Shown here one piece after another: positions 9,110-19,849 of a DNA stretch of 64,000 bases. The notes below the pieces were generated by a model. The model searched no databases. It was not told where the DNA came from and saw only the letters and a program-made list of their open reading frames with translations. The stretch spans positions 637,400-701,399 of the forward strand of contig NZ_JAHTMR010000001.1 in NCBI RefSeq assembly GCF_019200975.1, in the 5' to 3' direction. The stretch is from Pseudomonas sp. PD9R (lineage in GTDB: Bacteria > Pseudomonadota > Gammaproteobacteria > Pseudomonadales > Pseudomonadaceae). Every line of letters begins with the position of its first letter. Within the stretch, counting starts at the first letter, position 1. Both the position numbers and the translations under genes were made by a program.

Positions 9110-9676
9110 ATGCCGTCCATCATCACGCGCCTGGTGGCGCTGTCTGTTCTCTGCCTGACGCTTGAAGCGCCAGCCCAGACCGACACTTGCCCAGCTGGCG
9201 AAAAACAAGTGTGCCTGGACGTTTGCATCTGTTTGCCGGATGGCCTCTATCAGATCGCGGCGCCTGCCCTGGCGCTGTGGCTGACTCAAGCCCGCGCCGA
9301 GGCCGCCACGACCGACATTCAACCCATTCCTCCGCACCTCCGCGAGCAGCTGTTGCGCTGGTACGAGCCCAGCGTCCTTGACGCTGCGCGCTACAAAGTC
9401 AGTGACAACGGCCAACTCAACGCCGCCACTGCGATACTGCAAAACCCCGATGTCGGTGCCGTGACGCTGATCGACATCATCCTCTTCCGCGACGCTCAAA
9501 CCGCCGAGCAGAACGTCGCGCTCTGGGCTCACGAACTCAAGCATGTGCAGCAATATCAGGAATGGGGGGTAGAAGGATTTGCCCAGCGCTATACACAGGA
9601 TTTCAATGCGGTGGAGGCGCCGGCTTATGCCATACAGGCTGAGGTCAGACGGGCAGTGCGGGAAACGACTGACTGA
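9110..9676 (+). CDS. Exported DUF4157-type putative metallopeptidase-fold protein
   Basis: 188 aa from the ATG at 9110, preceded by CAGGAG, which begins a signal peptide (MPSIITRLVALSVLCLTLEAPAQ). A Cys-rich segment (CPAGEKQVCLDVCICLPDG) follows. Then comes a domain ending in the zinc-protease-like helix AHELKHVQQYQEWG (HExxH variant HELKH) with a downstream acidic residue (NAVEAPAYAIQAE). This pattern matches DUF4157 proteins. Whether it is catalytic is unknown. It stands alone, with no neighbouring toxin or contractile-injection genes. Confidence 0.75.
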   Translation: MPSIITRLVALSVLCLTLEAPAQTDTCPAGEKQVCLDVCICLPDGLYQIAAPALALWLTQARAEAATTDIQPIPPHLREQLLRWYEPSVLDAARYKVSDNGQLNAATAILQNPDVGAVTLIDIILFRDAQTAEQNVALWAHELKHVQQYQEWGVEGFAQRYTQDFNAVEAPAYAIQAEVRRAVRETTD

Positions 9677-9704
9677 AAATGGGGATGACTGGCCACGCCA
9701 GTCT

Positions 9705-9771
9705 TGTAGGAGCGAGGCTTGCCCGCGAAGGCGATCTCAAGGACGCCTTCGCGGGCAAGCCTCGGTCCTAC
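9705..9771. repeat. Paired inverted REP element
   Basis: Arms TGTAGGAGCGAGGCTTGCCC and GCGGGCAAGCCTCGGTCCTA face each other with only 10 bp between, forming a near-perfect long hairpin just after the DUF4157-type gene. It could act as a terminator-like structure. Confidence 0.88.
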
Positions 9772-10055
9772 GGGTGTGGGGAATGCTTGAGAATGAAGCG
9801 TGCGTGTTCTTTTCAACAGGGTCGCAGGGTGCGTGTTTAAGCGTCCTCGAGCTTACTTCCTGAAAGCTACAAAACCTTGCGCCGTTGCCTACGCTTACGC
9901 CAGAATCCGCCGGCTTGTGCGCCTTGGAGCCTGTCGGTAGTTTGAGTCCTGTCACTGCCCATCAGTGATCGGGTTTCGCAGCCTGGGTAATCTCTAGACG
10001 CACAATGTCTTCCGTCCGTGAGCAGATACTCCATGAGGTCTGTCACTCGTGTCAT

Positions 10056-10178
10056 GGCGGCTGTGCGTGGGAGACCTTCGGGTCTGCCGGGTTCCTAGAG
10101 TCCTGGTCTGCGAACCCGCGTACAGTTGCCACCTTTTTCGTTTCGCAGCGAATGGTGGCAGCTCCATTTTTCTAGGAG
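10056..10178 (+). promoter_or_regulatory. Structured 5' leader of the DUF6124 gene (candidate RNA switch)
   Basis: Hand folding gives a three-way junction. Stem 1 is 10056-10067 with 10119-10130 (12 pairs including three G-U). Hairpin 2 is 10072-10085 (AGACC-TTCG-GGTCT, a UUCG tetraloop). Hairpin 3 is 10088-10094 with 10112-10118 (CGGGTTC/GAACCCG). A competing helix pairs TGCCACC 10127-10133 with GGTGGCA 10154-10160, which would break stem 1. CTCC 10162-10165 can pair with GGAG of the ribosome site (10174-10178). This fits a riboregulator but is inferred from sequence only. The 9772-10055 stretch before it holds no gene I can support. Confidence 0.6.
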
Positions 10179-10185
10179 TTTCACC

Positions 10186-10545
10186 ATGTTCAAAGTAACG
10201 CCAAACCCGCCAGACAGCGATCCGGCATCCCCGTACAAACTCGATTCGAACAAACTCAACGAAGCCGCCGAGCGAGCCCTCGATTATCACTTCCCGTCGT
10301 CTGCCGACATCAAAGCCACGCCGCGTACACCCAGCACACTGTTCACCGTGGACCCTGAGGTCAAGACTGAAACGTTGATGGTGTATCTGGTGGAGACGCT
10401 GGCCTCGGTCGATGTGATGGTCCATCAATTGGTCGATCATCTGGAAGGTGGAGACCGCAACGCGCTGCTGGGCATTTCCAACAGCATCATGCTGGCGGAA
10501 ATCACGGCGAATCGGGTGCTGGATCAAATCGATCCGCCGCAGTAG
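10186..10545 (+). CDS. DUF6124 family protein
   Basis: 119 aa, acidic and helical. The start MFKVTPNPPDSDPASPY and the following KLNEAAERALDYHF are the signature of this Pseudomonas-specific family, usually present in several copies per genome. The second half (LMVYLVETLASVDVMVHQLVDHLEGGDRNALLGISNSIMLAEITANRVLD) is predicted to form amphipathic helices. There is no signal peptide, membrane segment or catalytic motif, and the function is unknown. Translation starts at an ATG with AGGAG 7 bp upstream, which the leader structure may occlude. Confidence 0.85.
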   Translation: MFKVTPNPPDSDPASPYKLDSNKLNEAAERALDYHFPSSADIKATPRTPSTLFTVDPEVKTETLMVYLVETLASVDVMVHQLVDHLEGGDRNALLGISNSIMLAEITANRVLDQIDPPQ

Positions 10546-10554
10546 TTATCAAGA

Positions 10555-10627
10555 TCAAAAGATCGCAGCCTGCGGCAGCCCCTACATAAGTACACCTGTA
10601 GGAGCTGCCGCAGGCTGCGATCTTTTG
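10555..10627. repeat. Paired inverted REP element, GATCGCAGCC type
   Basis: Arms TCAAAAGATCGCAGCCTGCG and CGCAGGCTGCGATCTTTTGA are near-perfect complements around a 20-bp centre. It lies between the convergent DUF6124 and katG genes and probably ends both transcripts. Confidence 0.9.
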
Positions 10628-10652
10628 AGGGCTAACAGACGCCCGCTCTATT

Positions 10653-12983
<2,331 letters not shown>

Positions 12984-13065
12984 TCAAAGACTCAGGCTGC
13001 TGGGCCGGCATTTCGATCAATTGATCAAAGTGGCCATGCGGGTAACGCCAGACAGTTAAGGAAGT

Positions 13066-13168
13066 TTGCAGGAGCGAGCTTGCTCGCGAAAGGCCTGACG
13101 GCGACGCGTTGTTCCAGCAAGTACGCGTTATCGTTAACGTCCATCGCGAGCAGGCTCGCTCCTGCAAG
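13066..13168. repeat. Paired inverted REP element in the katG / diguanylate cyclase gap
   Basis: Arms TGCAGGAGCGAGCTTGCTCG and CGAGCAGGCTCGCTCCTGCA flank about 55 bp. This is the only feature I can support in the 12912-13480 gap apart from the upstream regions of katG and the following gene. Confidence 0.9.
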
Positions 13169-13480
13169 GGTCAGCGTTCGCTTAACTGACTGACATTCGG
13201 CCATGCGGGTATTCTTGACAGCGGCAATCGAGTTGCCAACAGGATGACCCACGGTACGCCTGGTCGGTTTCTGGCTCATTCTTATCTCGTTATCAGGTCT
13301 CGGCCGGCCAGAGAGCACCGGCGTTAGCTAATGCTAGTCGTCACTTGGCAAGTCAGCTAATAGTCGGAGTATTGGCAGGCGATAGGCGGAATCTTTTAGG
13401 CGGGCACAGAGTGTTGCAAGGGCTCATAAGCTATGTGCCACAATAGTCTTTCGTTGCAGCATCATGATCAGGCGGATTGA

Positions 13481-14608
13481 ATGGACGGCCTTGGGTTTCG
13501 GCACGAGCAGGATCGCTATATTGCACAGCAGGTGCACGCGGATCGATTACATCAGCTGTTTCGCCAATCAGTTTCAGCGGTTTTCGGCAGTTTTCTGGCC
13601 GTTATCATGTTGTGCTGGCTGTGTTGGGAGCGTTTTGACCACAACGTCATCACCTGGTGGATAGCCCTGCTGACCGGTTCGACGATGCTGCGCATCTTGA
13701 TGTTTGTCGCTTATTTCCGCAGCCCGGAAGTTCAGCGCACTCCGCAACACTGGGAGCGCCGGTACTGGGTAACGCTGGTGATATCCGCCTGCATCTGGGG
13801 GGCGGGTGCGTTAGCGGTGATGCCCAGGGACGACCTGCTGGCCCAGGCGCTGGTCATGCTTTTTACCGTTGGCATGTCGGTCAGTGCAGTGTCCTGTTAC
13901 TCGGCCTACCGCTACATGACGGTGGTATCGATTTCTCTGGTTCTGCTGCCTTGTACCCTGTGGCTGTTGTTCCAGCCGTCGGCCATACAGGTCGGCATGG
14001 CCCTGGCGGTGTTGGTGTTCGCGTCGTTTGTGTTCAGTGCAACTCGCAGCCTGGCCAATGCAGTGGAAACAGCCTTTCGGTTGACCCGCGAAATGGAACT
14101 GGCACACAGCATTTCCACCCGTGCTGCACAGACCGATGAACTCACGGGCCTGAAAAATCGCCGGGCTTTTTTCGAGCATGCCCAACAGCTATATAGCCAT
14201 TGCCGAAACTACCAGTTGCCGCTCTGCGCGGTGATGCTGGATATGGATCACTTCAAGCACATCAACGACACCTACGGGCATCAGATCGGCGATCAGGTGC
14301 TGCGGCAAATGGGTGTGGTGATTGGCAAGTCCTTTCGCGAGTGCGATGTTCACGGCCGGTTGGGCGGGGAGGAATTTGCGGTGTTGCTGCCGAACACCTC
14401 CCTTGAAACCGCCCAGATTATTGCCGAAGAACTGATCGAATCCATTTCCGGGCTGATGACCGGGCCGGTTCACTGCATAACGGCCAGTGTCGGTGTGGCG
14501 GCGTTGAACGCCAGCGACAATGATTTGCATAGCTTGATGAGCAACGCCGATAAAGCGCTGTATCGAGCCAAGGCGCGGGGGCGTAATCAGGTGGCGGTGG
14601 CGGAATAG
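13481..14608 (+). CDS. Membrane-bound diguanylate cyclase (GGDEF)
   Basis: 375 aa. Residues about 30-200 hold five or six hydrophobic helices, forming a membrane sensor module without a recognisable periplasmic domain. The GGDEF domain begins at DELTGLKNRRAF, with active-site GGEEF at residues 295-299. The inhibitory I-site RECD (RxxD) sits five residues before it, so product inhibition should be intact. It makes cyclic-di-GMP from two GTP and probably acts in motility/biofilm control. The ATG follows AGGCGG. It is monocistronic. Confidence 0.93.
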   Translation: MDGLGFRHEQDRYIAQQVHADRLHQLFRQSVSAVFGSFLAVIMLCWLCWERFDHNVITWWIALLTGSTMLRILMFVAYFRSPEVQRTPQHWERRYWVTLVISACIWGAGALAVMPRDDLLAQALVMLFTVGMSVSAVSCYSAYRYMTVVSISLVLLPCTLWLLFQPSAIQVGMALAVLVFASFVFSATRSLANAVETAFRLTREMELAHSISTRAAQTDELTGLKNRRAFFEHAQQLYSHCRNYQLPLCAVMLDMDHFKHINDTYGHQIGDQVLRQMGVVIGKSFRECDVHGRLGGEEFAVLLPNTSLETAQIIAEELIESISGLMTGPVHCITASVGVAALNASDNDLHSLMSNADKALYRAKARGRNQVAVAE

Positions 14609-14631
14609 GTTTGCAAAAAAACGTACTGCCA

Positions 14632-14661
14632 GGCGTCGTTGAGTCTCAACTCGACGACGCC
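14632..14661. terminator. Bidirectional terminator-like hairpin
   Basis: A 13-pair stem (GGCGTCGTTGAGT / ACTCGACGACGCC, one G-U) with a 4-base loop lies exactly between the convergent cyclase and binding-protein genes. Poly-A on the left (14614-14620) gives a T-tract for the minus strand, though about 12 bases from the stem. Confidence 0.55.
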
Positions 14662-14673
14662 CATTTCTTGATT

Positions 14674-15471
14674 TCAGTGTGGCCAGAGATCGACCGGGAA
14701 GTACCGTTCTGATATTTGCGTGTACTTGCCCGATTCATACAATTGCGTAAGCGCCACGTCGATGCGCGTCTTGAGCGCTGTGTCGTTCTTGCGCAAGCCT
14801 GCCCCTATACCCAAGCCGTATTTCAAAGGGTCCATTTTGACGCTGCCGGTGCCTTTTTCCTCGAACGCCAAACCGTCTTCAGACTTCAGGAAATCAATGT
14901 CGCCCAGCTTGTCGAGAAACATGACGTCAATACGGCCAGCCTGCAAGTCGGCGTTGCACTCGTCCTGCGTGTTGTAGATGCGGATGGTCGAGGCGTTGCT
15001 GTAAGCAGACCGGATGAACTCGGCGTTGGTGGTCGAGCCCTGCACACCGATGGATTTACCCGCCAGGCCTTCCGGTGTCAGTGTCAGGTTAACGTTCTTG
15101 GGGGCGACGAAAATCCCCGACGTTTCATAGTAAGGGCGCGAGAAGGCGATGACCTTCTGCCGTTCCGGGCTGATGCCCATTGAGTTGAACAGCACGTCGA
15201 ACTTGTTGGCCAGCAGCGCCGGAATAATACCGTCCCATGCCACTTCCTTGATTTCGCACTCGGCTTTCATTTGCTCGCAGAGGGCGCGGATCAGGTCGGG
15301 TTCGAAGCCGGTGAATTGCCCGGTAGGTGTCTTGACCAGGAAGGGCGGATACGGCTCCGCGGCCACCCCAAATCGCAGCGTGTCTGCCGTTGCGTTGGCG
15401 GGGGCGGTAAAGGAACACAACGTCATGCCGAGCGAGGCCAGCAACGTCAGATTGCGCAACATTCGTTTCAT
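14674..15471 (-). CDS. Periplasmic amino-acid/opine-type ABC substrate-binding protein (orphan)
   Basis: 265 aa. Signal peptide MKRMLRNLTLLASLGMTLCSFTAPANA is followed by the SBP family 3 fold: FGVAAEPYPPFLVKTPTGQFTGFEPDL, AWDGIIPALLANKFDVLFNSMGISPERQKVIAFSRPYY and GKSIGVQGSTT. This family binds polar amino acids and opines. It is the last gene of an operon of three FAD oxidoreductases, 57 bp after the previous one. No permease or ATPase lies nearby, so it must use a transporter encoded elsewhere. It resembles the binding protein at 52959, a likely paralog. Confidence 0.88.
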   Translation of the reverse strand: MKRMLRNLTLLASLGMTLCSFTAPANATADTLRFGVAAEPYPPFLVKTPTGQFTGFEPDLIRALCEQMKAECEIKEVAWDGIIPALLANKFDVLFNSMGISPERQKVIAFSRPYYETSGIFVAPKNVNLTLTPEGLAGKSIGVQGSTTNAEFIRSAYSNASTIRIYNTQDECNADLQAGRIDVMFLDKLGDIDFLKSEDGLAFEEKGTGSVKMDPLKYGLGIGAGLRKNDTALKTRIDVALTQLYESGKYTQISERYFPVDLWPH

Positions 15472-15528
15472 GGTCGAATCCTTTTTTTGTTGGAGGGATG
15501 CAGATTCATTGTTTCGATCAAGCGTTTG

Positions 15529-16698
15529 CTAAGGCCCTGGAACAGGTAACGGCAGCCATCCCTGAATGGCTCGCCAGTCAGGCTCCAGCGCCGTGAAGCG
15601 TGAGAGCGAGAAGGTGGTCAGGTCGGCAAAACTGCACGTCCCGTCGACGACAAGGTCGCGAATGGCATGGCCGCTCGCCGGCGAAAGTCCGAAACCGACA
15701 CCGGACATCGTCGCGACCGTGACGTTATCCAGTTCGGCGGGGCGATCGATGACCGGGCGGCCGTCCGGGGTGTTTTCGATGAACCCGGCCCAACTGCGGA
15801 TCATGCGTTTGTGAGCGACCTTGGGGAACAGTTCGGCGAGTCGTTTGGCGATGTTGCATTGCAGCGGCGTCGACTGCGGGCGTGTGCCGCGCAGATCCCC
15901 AAGCTCGACCCATTCGTGCGGACCACCACCATACGCCAGGTTGCCGCGCAGGGTTTGCCGGCCATACAAACCATTGCCATCGACACCGCCGACCTCTAGC
16001 AAAGGCAGCGGTTCGGTCACGATCATCTCGGCGCGCGCGGTGACGAGCGGTATGTGCACGCCAAGTTGGGCTGCCAGTTCGCCGGTATGCGGACCTGCGG
16101 CGATCACCAGGTGATCGCAGTGAATCAAGCCTTGTGCAGTGCGCACGCCCGTCACGCGGTCGCCTTCGCGTTCGATGCCGACGACCGGCGTTTGCTCAAG
16201 CACGCGACCGCCGAGATTTTTCAGCGCCCAGGCGTAAGCCTGCAAAGTACGGTGCGGATTGGCGTGACCGCCAAAATGATAGTAATAGCCCGCCAGCACG
16301 TTATCGCCAGCGAAGGGCACGAGTTCGCGCACCTGCTGCGGGTCCAGCAGGTCGGCGCGCAACCCGTACCAGGCGCATTCGTCGACGACTTTTTTATCGA
16401 GTTTGAGCTGGTGTTCGTCGAGATCGATGCTGATGCGGTCCTTGCGATACTCGGTCGGATAGCCGAGCAATTCATCCATCATCGGCCAGAGCCGCTGTTC
16501 TTCGAGAAATAGCGGGCTGTGGTGGTGCGAGCACCCGCCGCCGTTACGGCCCGAGGCGCCCCAGCCAATCAGGCTGGCTTCGAGCACCAGCACATCGACG
16601 CCATCGCGCGCCAGCCACCAGGCGGCGCTCAATCCGGTCACGCCGCCACCAACAATGACGACGGACGCGCGGGTGGACGATTTCGTAACTGCCTGCAT
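15529..16698 (-). CDS. DAO-family FAD-dependent oxidoreductase
   Basis: 389 aa. An N-terminal Rossmann dinucleotide motif (VVIVGGGVTGLSAAWWLA) is followed by the FAD-contacting segment WGASGRNGGGCSHHH, and the C-terminal motif ENTPDGRPVIDRPAELDNVTVATMSGVGFGLSPASG closes the FAD site. This is the glycine/D-amino-acid oxidase superfamily, here close to the OoxB/HcnC/SoxB type. It starts 4 bp after the HcnB-like gene, so it is tightly coupled and probably forms the substrate-oxidising subunit of a heteromeric dehydrogenase. The substrate is unknown. Confidence 0.88.
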   Translation of the reverse strand: MQAVTKSSTRASVVIVGGGVTGLSAAWWLARDGVDVLVLEASLIGWGASGRNGGGCSHHHSPLFLEEQRLWPMMDELLGYPTEYRKDRISIDLDEHQLKLDKKVVDECAWYGLRADLLDPQQVRELVPFAGDNVLAGYYYHFGGHANPHRTLQAYAWALKNLGGRVLEQTPVVGIEREGDRVTGVRTAQGLIHCDHLVIAAGPHTGELAAQLGVHIPLVTARAEMIVTEPLPLLEVGGVDGNGLYGRQTLRGNLAYGGGPHEWVELGDLRGTRPQSTPLQCNIAKRLAELFPKVAHKRMIRSWAGFIENTPDGRPVIDRPAELDNVTVATMSGVGFGLSPASGHAIRDLVVDGTCSFADLTTFSLSRFTALEPDWRAIQGWLPLPVPGP

Positions 16699-16702
16699 GC
16701 TG

Positions 16703-18349
16703 TCAGCCCTCGTTATGCGGCGGATTCATTTGACGGACGCTGTCCTGCGGGTGCCTGGCGACGGTCGGTTGCCCGGTGCACAGCCAGAACGGTGTCCACT
16801 GCGACGGCATGTCAAACCAAGCATCCCAGTGGCTTCGCATCTGCGGCGTTTCCCCGATCTGTGCAGCCTGTTGCAGTGACAGTGGGCGCACCGGCGGGCG
16901 AAACGAGGCCAACGCAATGTCTTCGACCTTCAAGCCAGCGCCGATGCTGAGCAGGGCCGCCACTTGTTCGCGGCAACGACGTCCCTGGCAGGGGCCCATA
17001 CAGGCCCGAGTCAGACGCTTGGTTACATCCGGGTTGGGTTGCGACGCTGCCATTGCGTTTGCCGACGCCGTATCGGCGGGTGTCCAGTCGAGATAGCGCG
17101 GCGGCTGTTGACCCAGAATTTCACTGGCCGTTACCTCTTCGCACAGGCAAACGAAGGGTGCGTTCTGGGCATGGACGGTCGAGGCGCGCACCCAGGCCGC
17201 GCGGTTGGCGGCGACATCGCAGACAGGCGCGTCAGGCACTGGCGCTGTGTCGTTCTGGTTGATGTCGATACCCAGTGCGGCGAGGGCACTGAGCGCGGCG
17301 ATCCGACCTTCGCGTCGGGAAACGTCGTCATCGAGACTTTTTGAAGCCCAGACGCCGGCGCAGTCCCCAGCCACCAAAACGAAGGGCAACGACGTCCGCT
17401 GTGCAGGGTCAACCATGGCGACGTGGCCACCACGCTCGGCCTGGAATGAAGTGTGGCAGCCTGTGGCTTCAACCAGTTCAATCGCCGGAATCGCGGCCAC
17501 GCCAAGCAGCACCGTGTCGCATTCGATGGCCTGCTCAGATCCGCCAATGGCTCGACCGGTCGTGTCGACAGCGACTGCGGTGATCCGCTTGACGCCGAAT
17601 GCATCCCCGACCGCCTCGCGAACCACATGCGCGGTCAATACCTGTGCGCCATGTTCGACCAACAGGCTGAGCAACGCGGGGTCACCGCTCACCTGTGCGG
17701 CCTGTTCAATGATTGCCGCGATCTGCACGCCCTTGCCAATCAGCGCATGGGCCGTCGCCAGTGCTTGGGTATCGCTGCCGACCAACACGGCGCGTTTGCA
17801 TTCCAGTGCCTCATAGACTGTCGCAAGGCGATGCGCAGCACTGACGCCCATGACGCCGGGACGGTGCCAACCATCAAACGCGAGGCCCATGTCGCGCCGT
17901 CCAGCGGCGACGATCACCTGCTTGAAGCGCAGCAGCCAGGCGTTTTCGTCGTCGGCGAGGCCGGCCACGGCACCCTCGATCCACGCCGTGGTGCGTTGTT
18001 GTGGAAACAGTCCCCAGACCGCTGTGCCGAGCCGCACATCGACCCCGGCTTCGAGCGCCTCGGCGATTTCCGGGCGTGCATCGAGAAAAGTTTGCAGCAC
18101 GCTGTTGCGGTTAGAGACCGCAGCGCCCATGCGACCACCGAAATGCAGCGGCACTTCTTCGCCCATGGTTTCCAGGGGCACCGGGTTTTCGTCGACCAGT
18201 GTGACGCGCAGGCCATGGCCGGCAGCGGTCAATGCGGCGGCGAGGCCCGCCGGGCCGGCGCCGACGATGAGGATGTCGGTCTCGTCATTGATCGGCGGCG
18301 CTTTGCCCGCCACCGACGCCGGATCGTAATAGATGTTTTCTGTTGTCAC
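16703..18349 (-). CDS. HcnB/OoxA-like FAD/NAD(P)-binding oxidoreductase with C-terminal [2Fe-2S] Cys cluster
   Basis: 548 aa from a GTG at 18349 with GGAGAATCACC upstream. Domains in order: FAD motif LIVGAGPAGLAAALTAA (about 25-45), a second dinucleotide site AVLVGSDTQALATAHAL, the FAD motif VLVAGDCAG, and a BFD-like region with four cysteines, CLCEE and CMGPCQGRRC (about 430-480). Family role: the electron-transfer subunit of octopine/nopaline oxidase, hydrogen cyanide synthase or D-hydroxyproline dehydrogenase. The reading frame stays open far upstream, but that part only shadows the next gene. The usual small ferredoxin-type subunit is absent here. Confidence 0.86.
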   Translation of the reverse strand: MTTENIYYDPASVAGKAPPINDETDILIVGAGPAGLAAALTAAGHGLRVTLVDENPVPLETMGEEVPLHFGGRMGAAVSNRNSVLQTFLDARPEIAEALEAGVDVRLGTAVWGLFPQQRTTAWIEGAVAGLADDENAWLLRFKQVIVAAGRRDMGLAFDGWHRPGVMGVSAAHRLATVYEALECKRAVLVGSDTQALATAHALIGKGVQIAAIIEQAAQVSGDPALLSLLVEHGAQVLTAHVVREAVGDAFGVKRITAVAVDTTGRAIGGSEQAIECDTVLLGVAAIPAIELVEATGCHTSFQAERGGHVAMVDPAQRTSLPFVLVAGDCAGVWASKSLDDDVSRREGRIAALSALAALGIDINQNDTAPVPDAPVCDVAANRAAWVRASTVHAQNAPFVCLCEEVTASEILGQQPPRYLDWTPADTASANAMAASQPNPDVTKRLTRACMGPCQGRRCREQVAALLSIGAGLKVEDIALASFRPPVRPLSLQQAAQIGETPQMRSHWDAWFDMPSQWTPFWLCTGQPTVARHPQDSVRQMNPPHNEG

Positions 18350-18381
18350 GGTGATTCTCCCCAGGAGGTGTGGGTATCGGA

Positions 18382-19722
18382 CTAGAACAGCGAGGAGGGC
18401 GGCTTGACGTCGCCTTCGGCAAAGCGCGACAAACGCAACTGATGCATGTCCAGTCCCGGGTCGCCAGAGTCGATCCAGTCCGCCAGGGTCTTGCCGACGA
18501 TGGGCCCCATGGCAAAGCCGTGGCCGCAGAAGCCGGTGGCGACGGCCAGGCCGCGTGGCGACGTTTGCGCGTCGATCACCGGAATGCCGTCCGGCAACAC
18601 ATCGATACCCCCCGCCCAACGGTCGGCAATTTGCGTATTCACCTGGCCGGGGAATGCCGCCTTGAGCGCGCGCATCGCCGTTCCCAGACCCTTGTCGTTG
18701 GGTGGGGTGAATGGATTGCGCTGGTGAATGCCGGCGCCCAGTCGCGACGATTCCGACCATGGCAGGCGCTGGTGCAGATCCGTCAGGCAGGCACCGTTCA
18801 AGTTGAAGCGGAACGATTTGCGGTGCGCCCACAGCGAAGGCGCATACCAATGCAGTGCGCGCAGATGACCGAGCGTCATGTCGACGTCGACATGAGCGTC
18901 GTCGGCGATGTTGAAGCTGCCATCCAGCCGTTGCCGGAAGCCCACGCCGTTGGCGATTGTGGAAATGCCGCTGAGCGTCGGTCCGGACGTGGTCCGCGCC
19001 ACCGTGCCCCTGACCAACTGCTGTGGCAAGGCGATGCCGAGTAATTTCAGCAGGCGGAACGTCGTGACACCGGCGGCGCACACCACGGTTTTCGCCTTCA
19101 CGTAACCGCGCTCGGTTTCAACGCCCACGACCTGGCCAGCGGCGACGTCGATGCCTTTGGCGCCACAGTGTTCGACGATGTGTGCACCCAGTTCACGGGC
19201 ACGCATGGCGAAGGCGCGTGCCACGAGCGTGGGCTCGGCCTGGCCGTCGCTGGCGGTAAACAGGCCGCCCAGTTGTGGCACGGCGTAGCCCGGCAGTTTG
19301 TTTGCCACCTCGCGTGGCGAAAGCATCACAGTGTCGACCGAAAAGCTGCGCGCAACGGTCAGCCACGATTCATACCCGTCGCGCTCGGCTTCATTGCCGG
19401 CGACAAAAAGACAACCGTCGTTGCGCCATCCAAGGTCGGTCTGCAGTTCGCGCTCCAGCGAGCGCCAGATCCCGATGCTGGCTTGCATCAATGGCACTTC
19501 GGCTTCGTCACGCGATTGCTGGCGAACAAAACCCCATGCGCGTGACGATTGCTGACCGGCCAGTGTGCTTTTTTCGAGGACCAGAACCTTGGCCCCCGCT
19601 TTGCTAAGGTAGTACGCGCATGCACAGCCCATCAGACCGCCGCCGATGATCGCCACGTCGACTTCACGAGGCAGGTCCTGGGGTGTCCATTGGGTGGAAA
19701 ACGCCGCTTCTGGAATGGTCAT
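18382..19722 (-). CDS. DAO-family FAD-dependent oxidoreductase (first gene of oxidase operon)
   Basis: 446 aa from the ATG at 19722. FAD motif VAIIGGGLMGCACAYYLSKAG lies at about residues 23-43, with AGQQSSRAWGFVRQQSRDEAEV after it. The C-terminal motif DVLPDGIPVIDAQTSPRGLAVATGFCGHGFAMGP is conserved in sarcosine/glycine/D-amino-acid oxidases. It begins a four-gene operon with the HcnB-like and second DAO proteins and a binding protein, and is divergent from a LysR regulator (127 bp gap). It presumably oxidises a secondary amine such as an opine or N-substituted amino acid. Two different DAO proteins in one operon suggest two substrates or two steps. Confidence 0.87.
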   Translation of the reverse strand: MTIPEAAFSTQWTPQDLPREVDVAIIGGGLMGCACAYYLSKAGAKVLVLEKSTLAGQQSSRAWGFVRQQSRDEAEVPLMQASIGIWRSLERELQTDLGWRNDGCLFVAGNEAERDGYESWLTVARSFSVDTVMLSPREVANKLPGYAVPQLGGLFTASDGQAEPTLVARAFAMRARELGAHIVEHCGAKGIDVAAGQVVGVETERGYVKAKTVVCAAGVTTFRLLKLLGIALPQQLVRGTVARTTSGPTLSGISTIANGVGFRQRLDGSFNIADDAHVDVDMTLGHLRALHWYAPSLWAHRKSFRFNLNGACLTDLHQRLPWSESSRLGAGIHQRNPFTPPNDKGLGTAMRALKAAFPGQVNTQIADRWAGGIDVLPDGIPVIDAQTSPRGLAVATGFCGHGFAMGPIVGKTLADWIDSGDPGLDMHQLRLSRFAEGDVKPPSSLF

Positions 19723-19849
19723 AGGGGGAACCGTCAGGTTGAAAATGACGCGTAGCGCAGCGTCGTTGTTTCGGCTAAGAATGTGCCTCGATTTTTTGAA
19801 TGAACAGTGATGTATCTGCATTAATCCCATGCGAGGAGCGCATAGAAAG

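Noticed and set aside
18350..19081. Upstream extension of the HcnB-like frame
   Set aside because: The frame stays open but overlaps the conserved DAO gene in another frame; the FAD motif begins soon after the GTG at 18349, which has a good ribosome site.
16703..19722. Naming the operon hcnABC (hydrogen cyanide synthase)
   Set aside because: HcnA-like small subunit is absent, there are two DAO proteins, and a periplasmic binding protein and LysR gene accompany it, which fits opine/amino-acid oxidation better.
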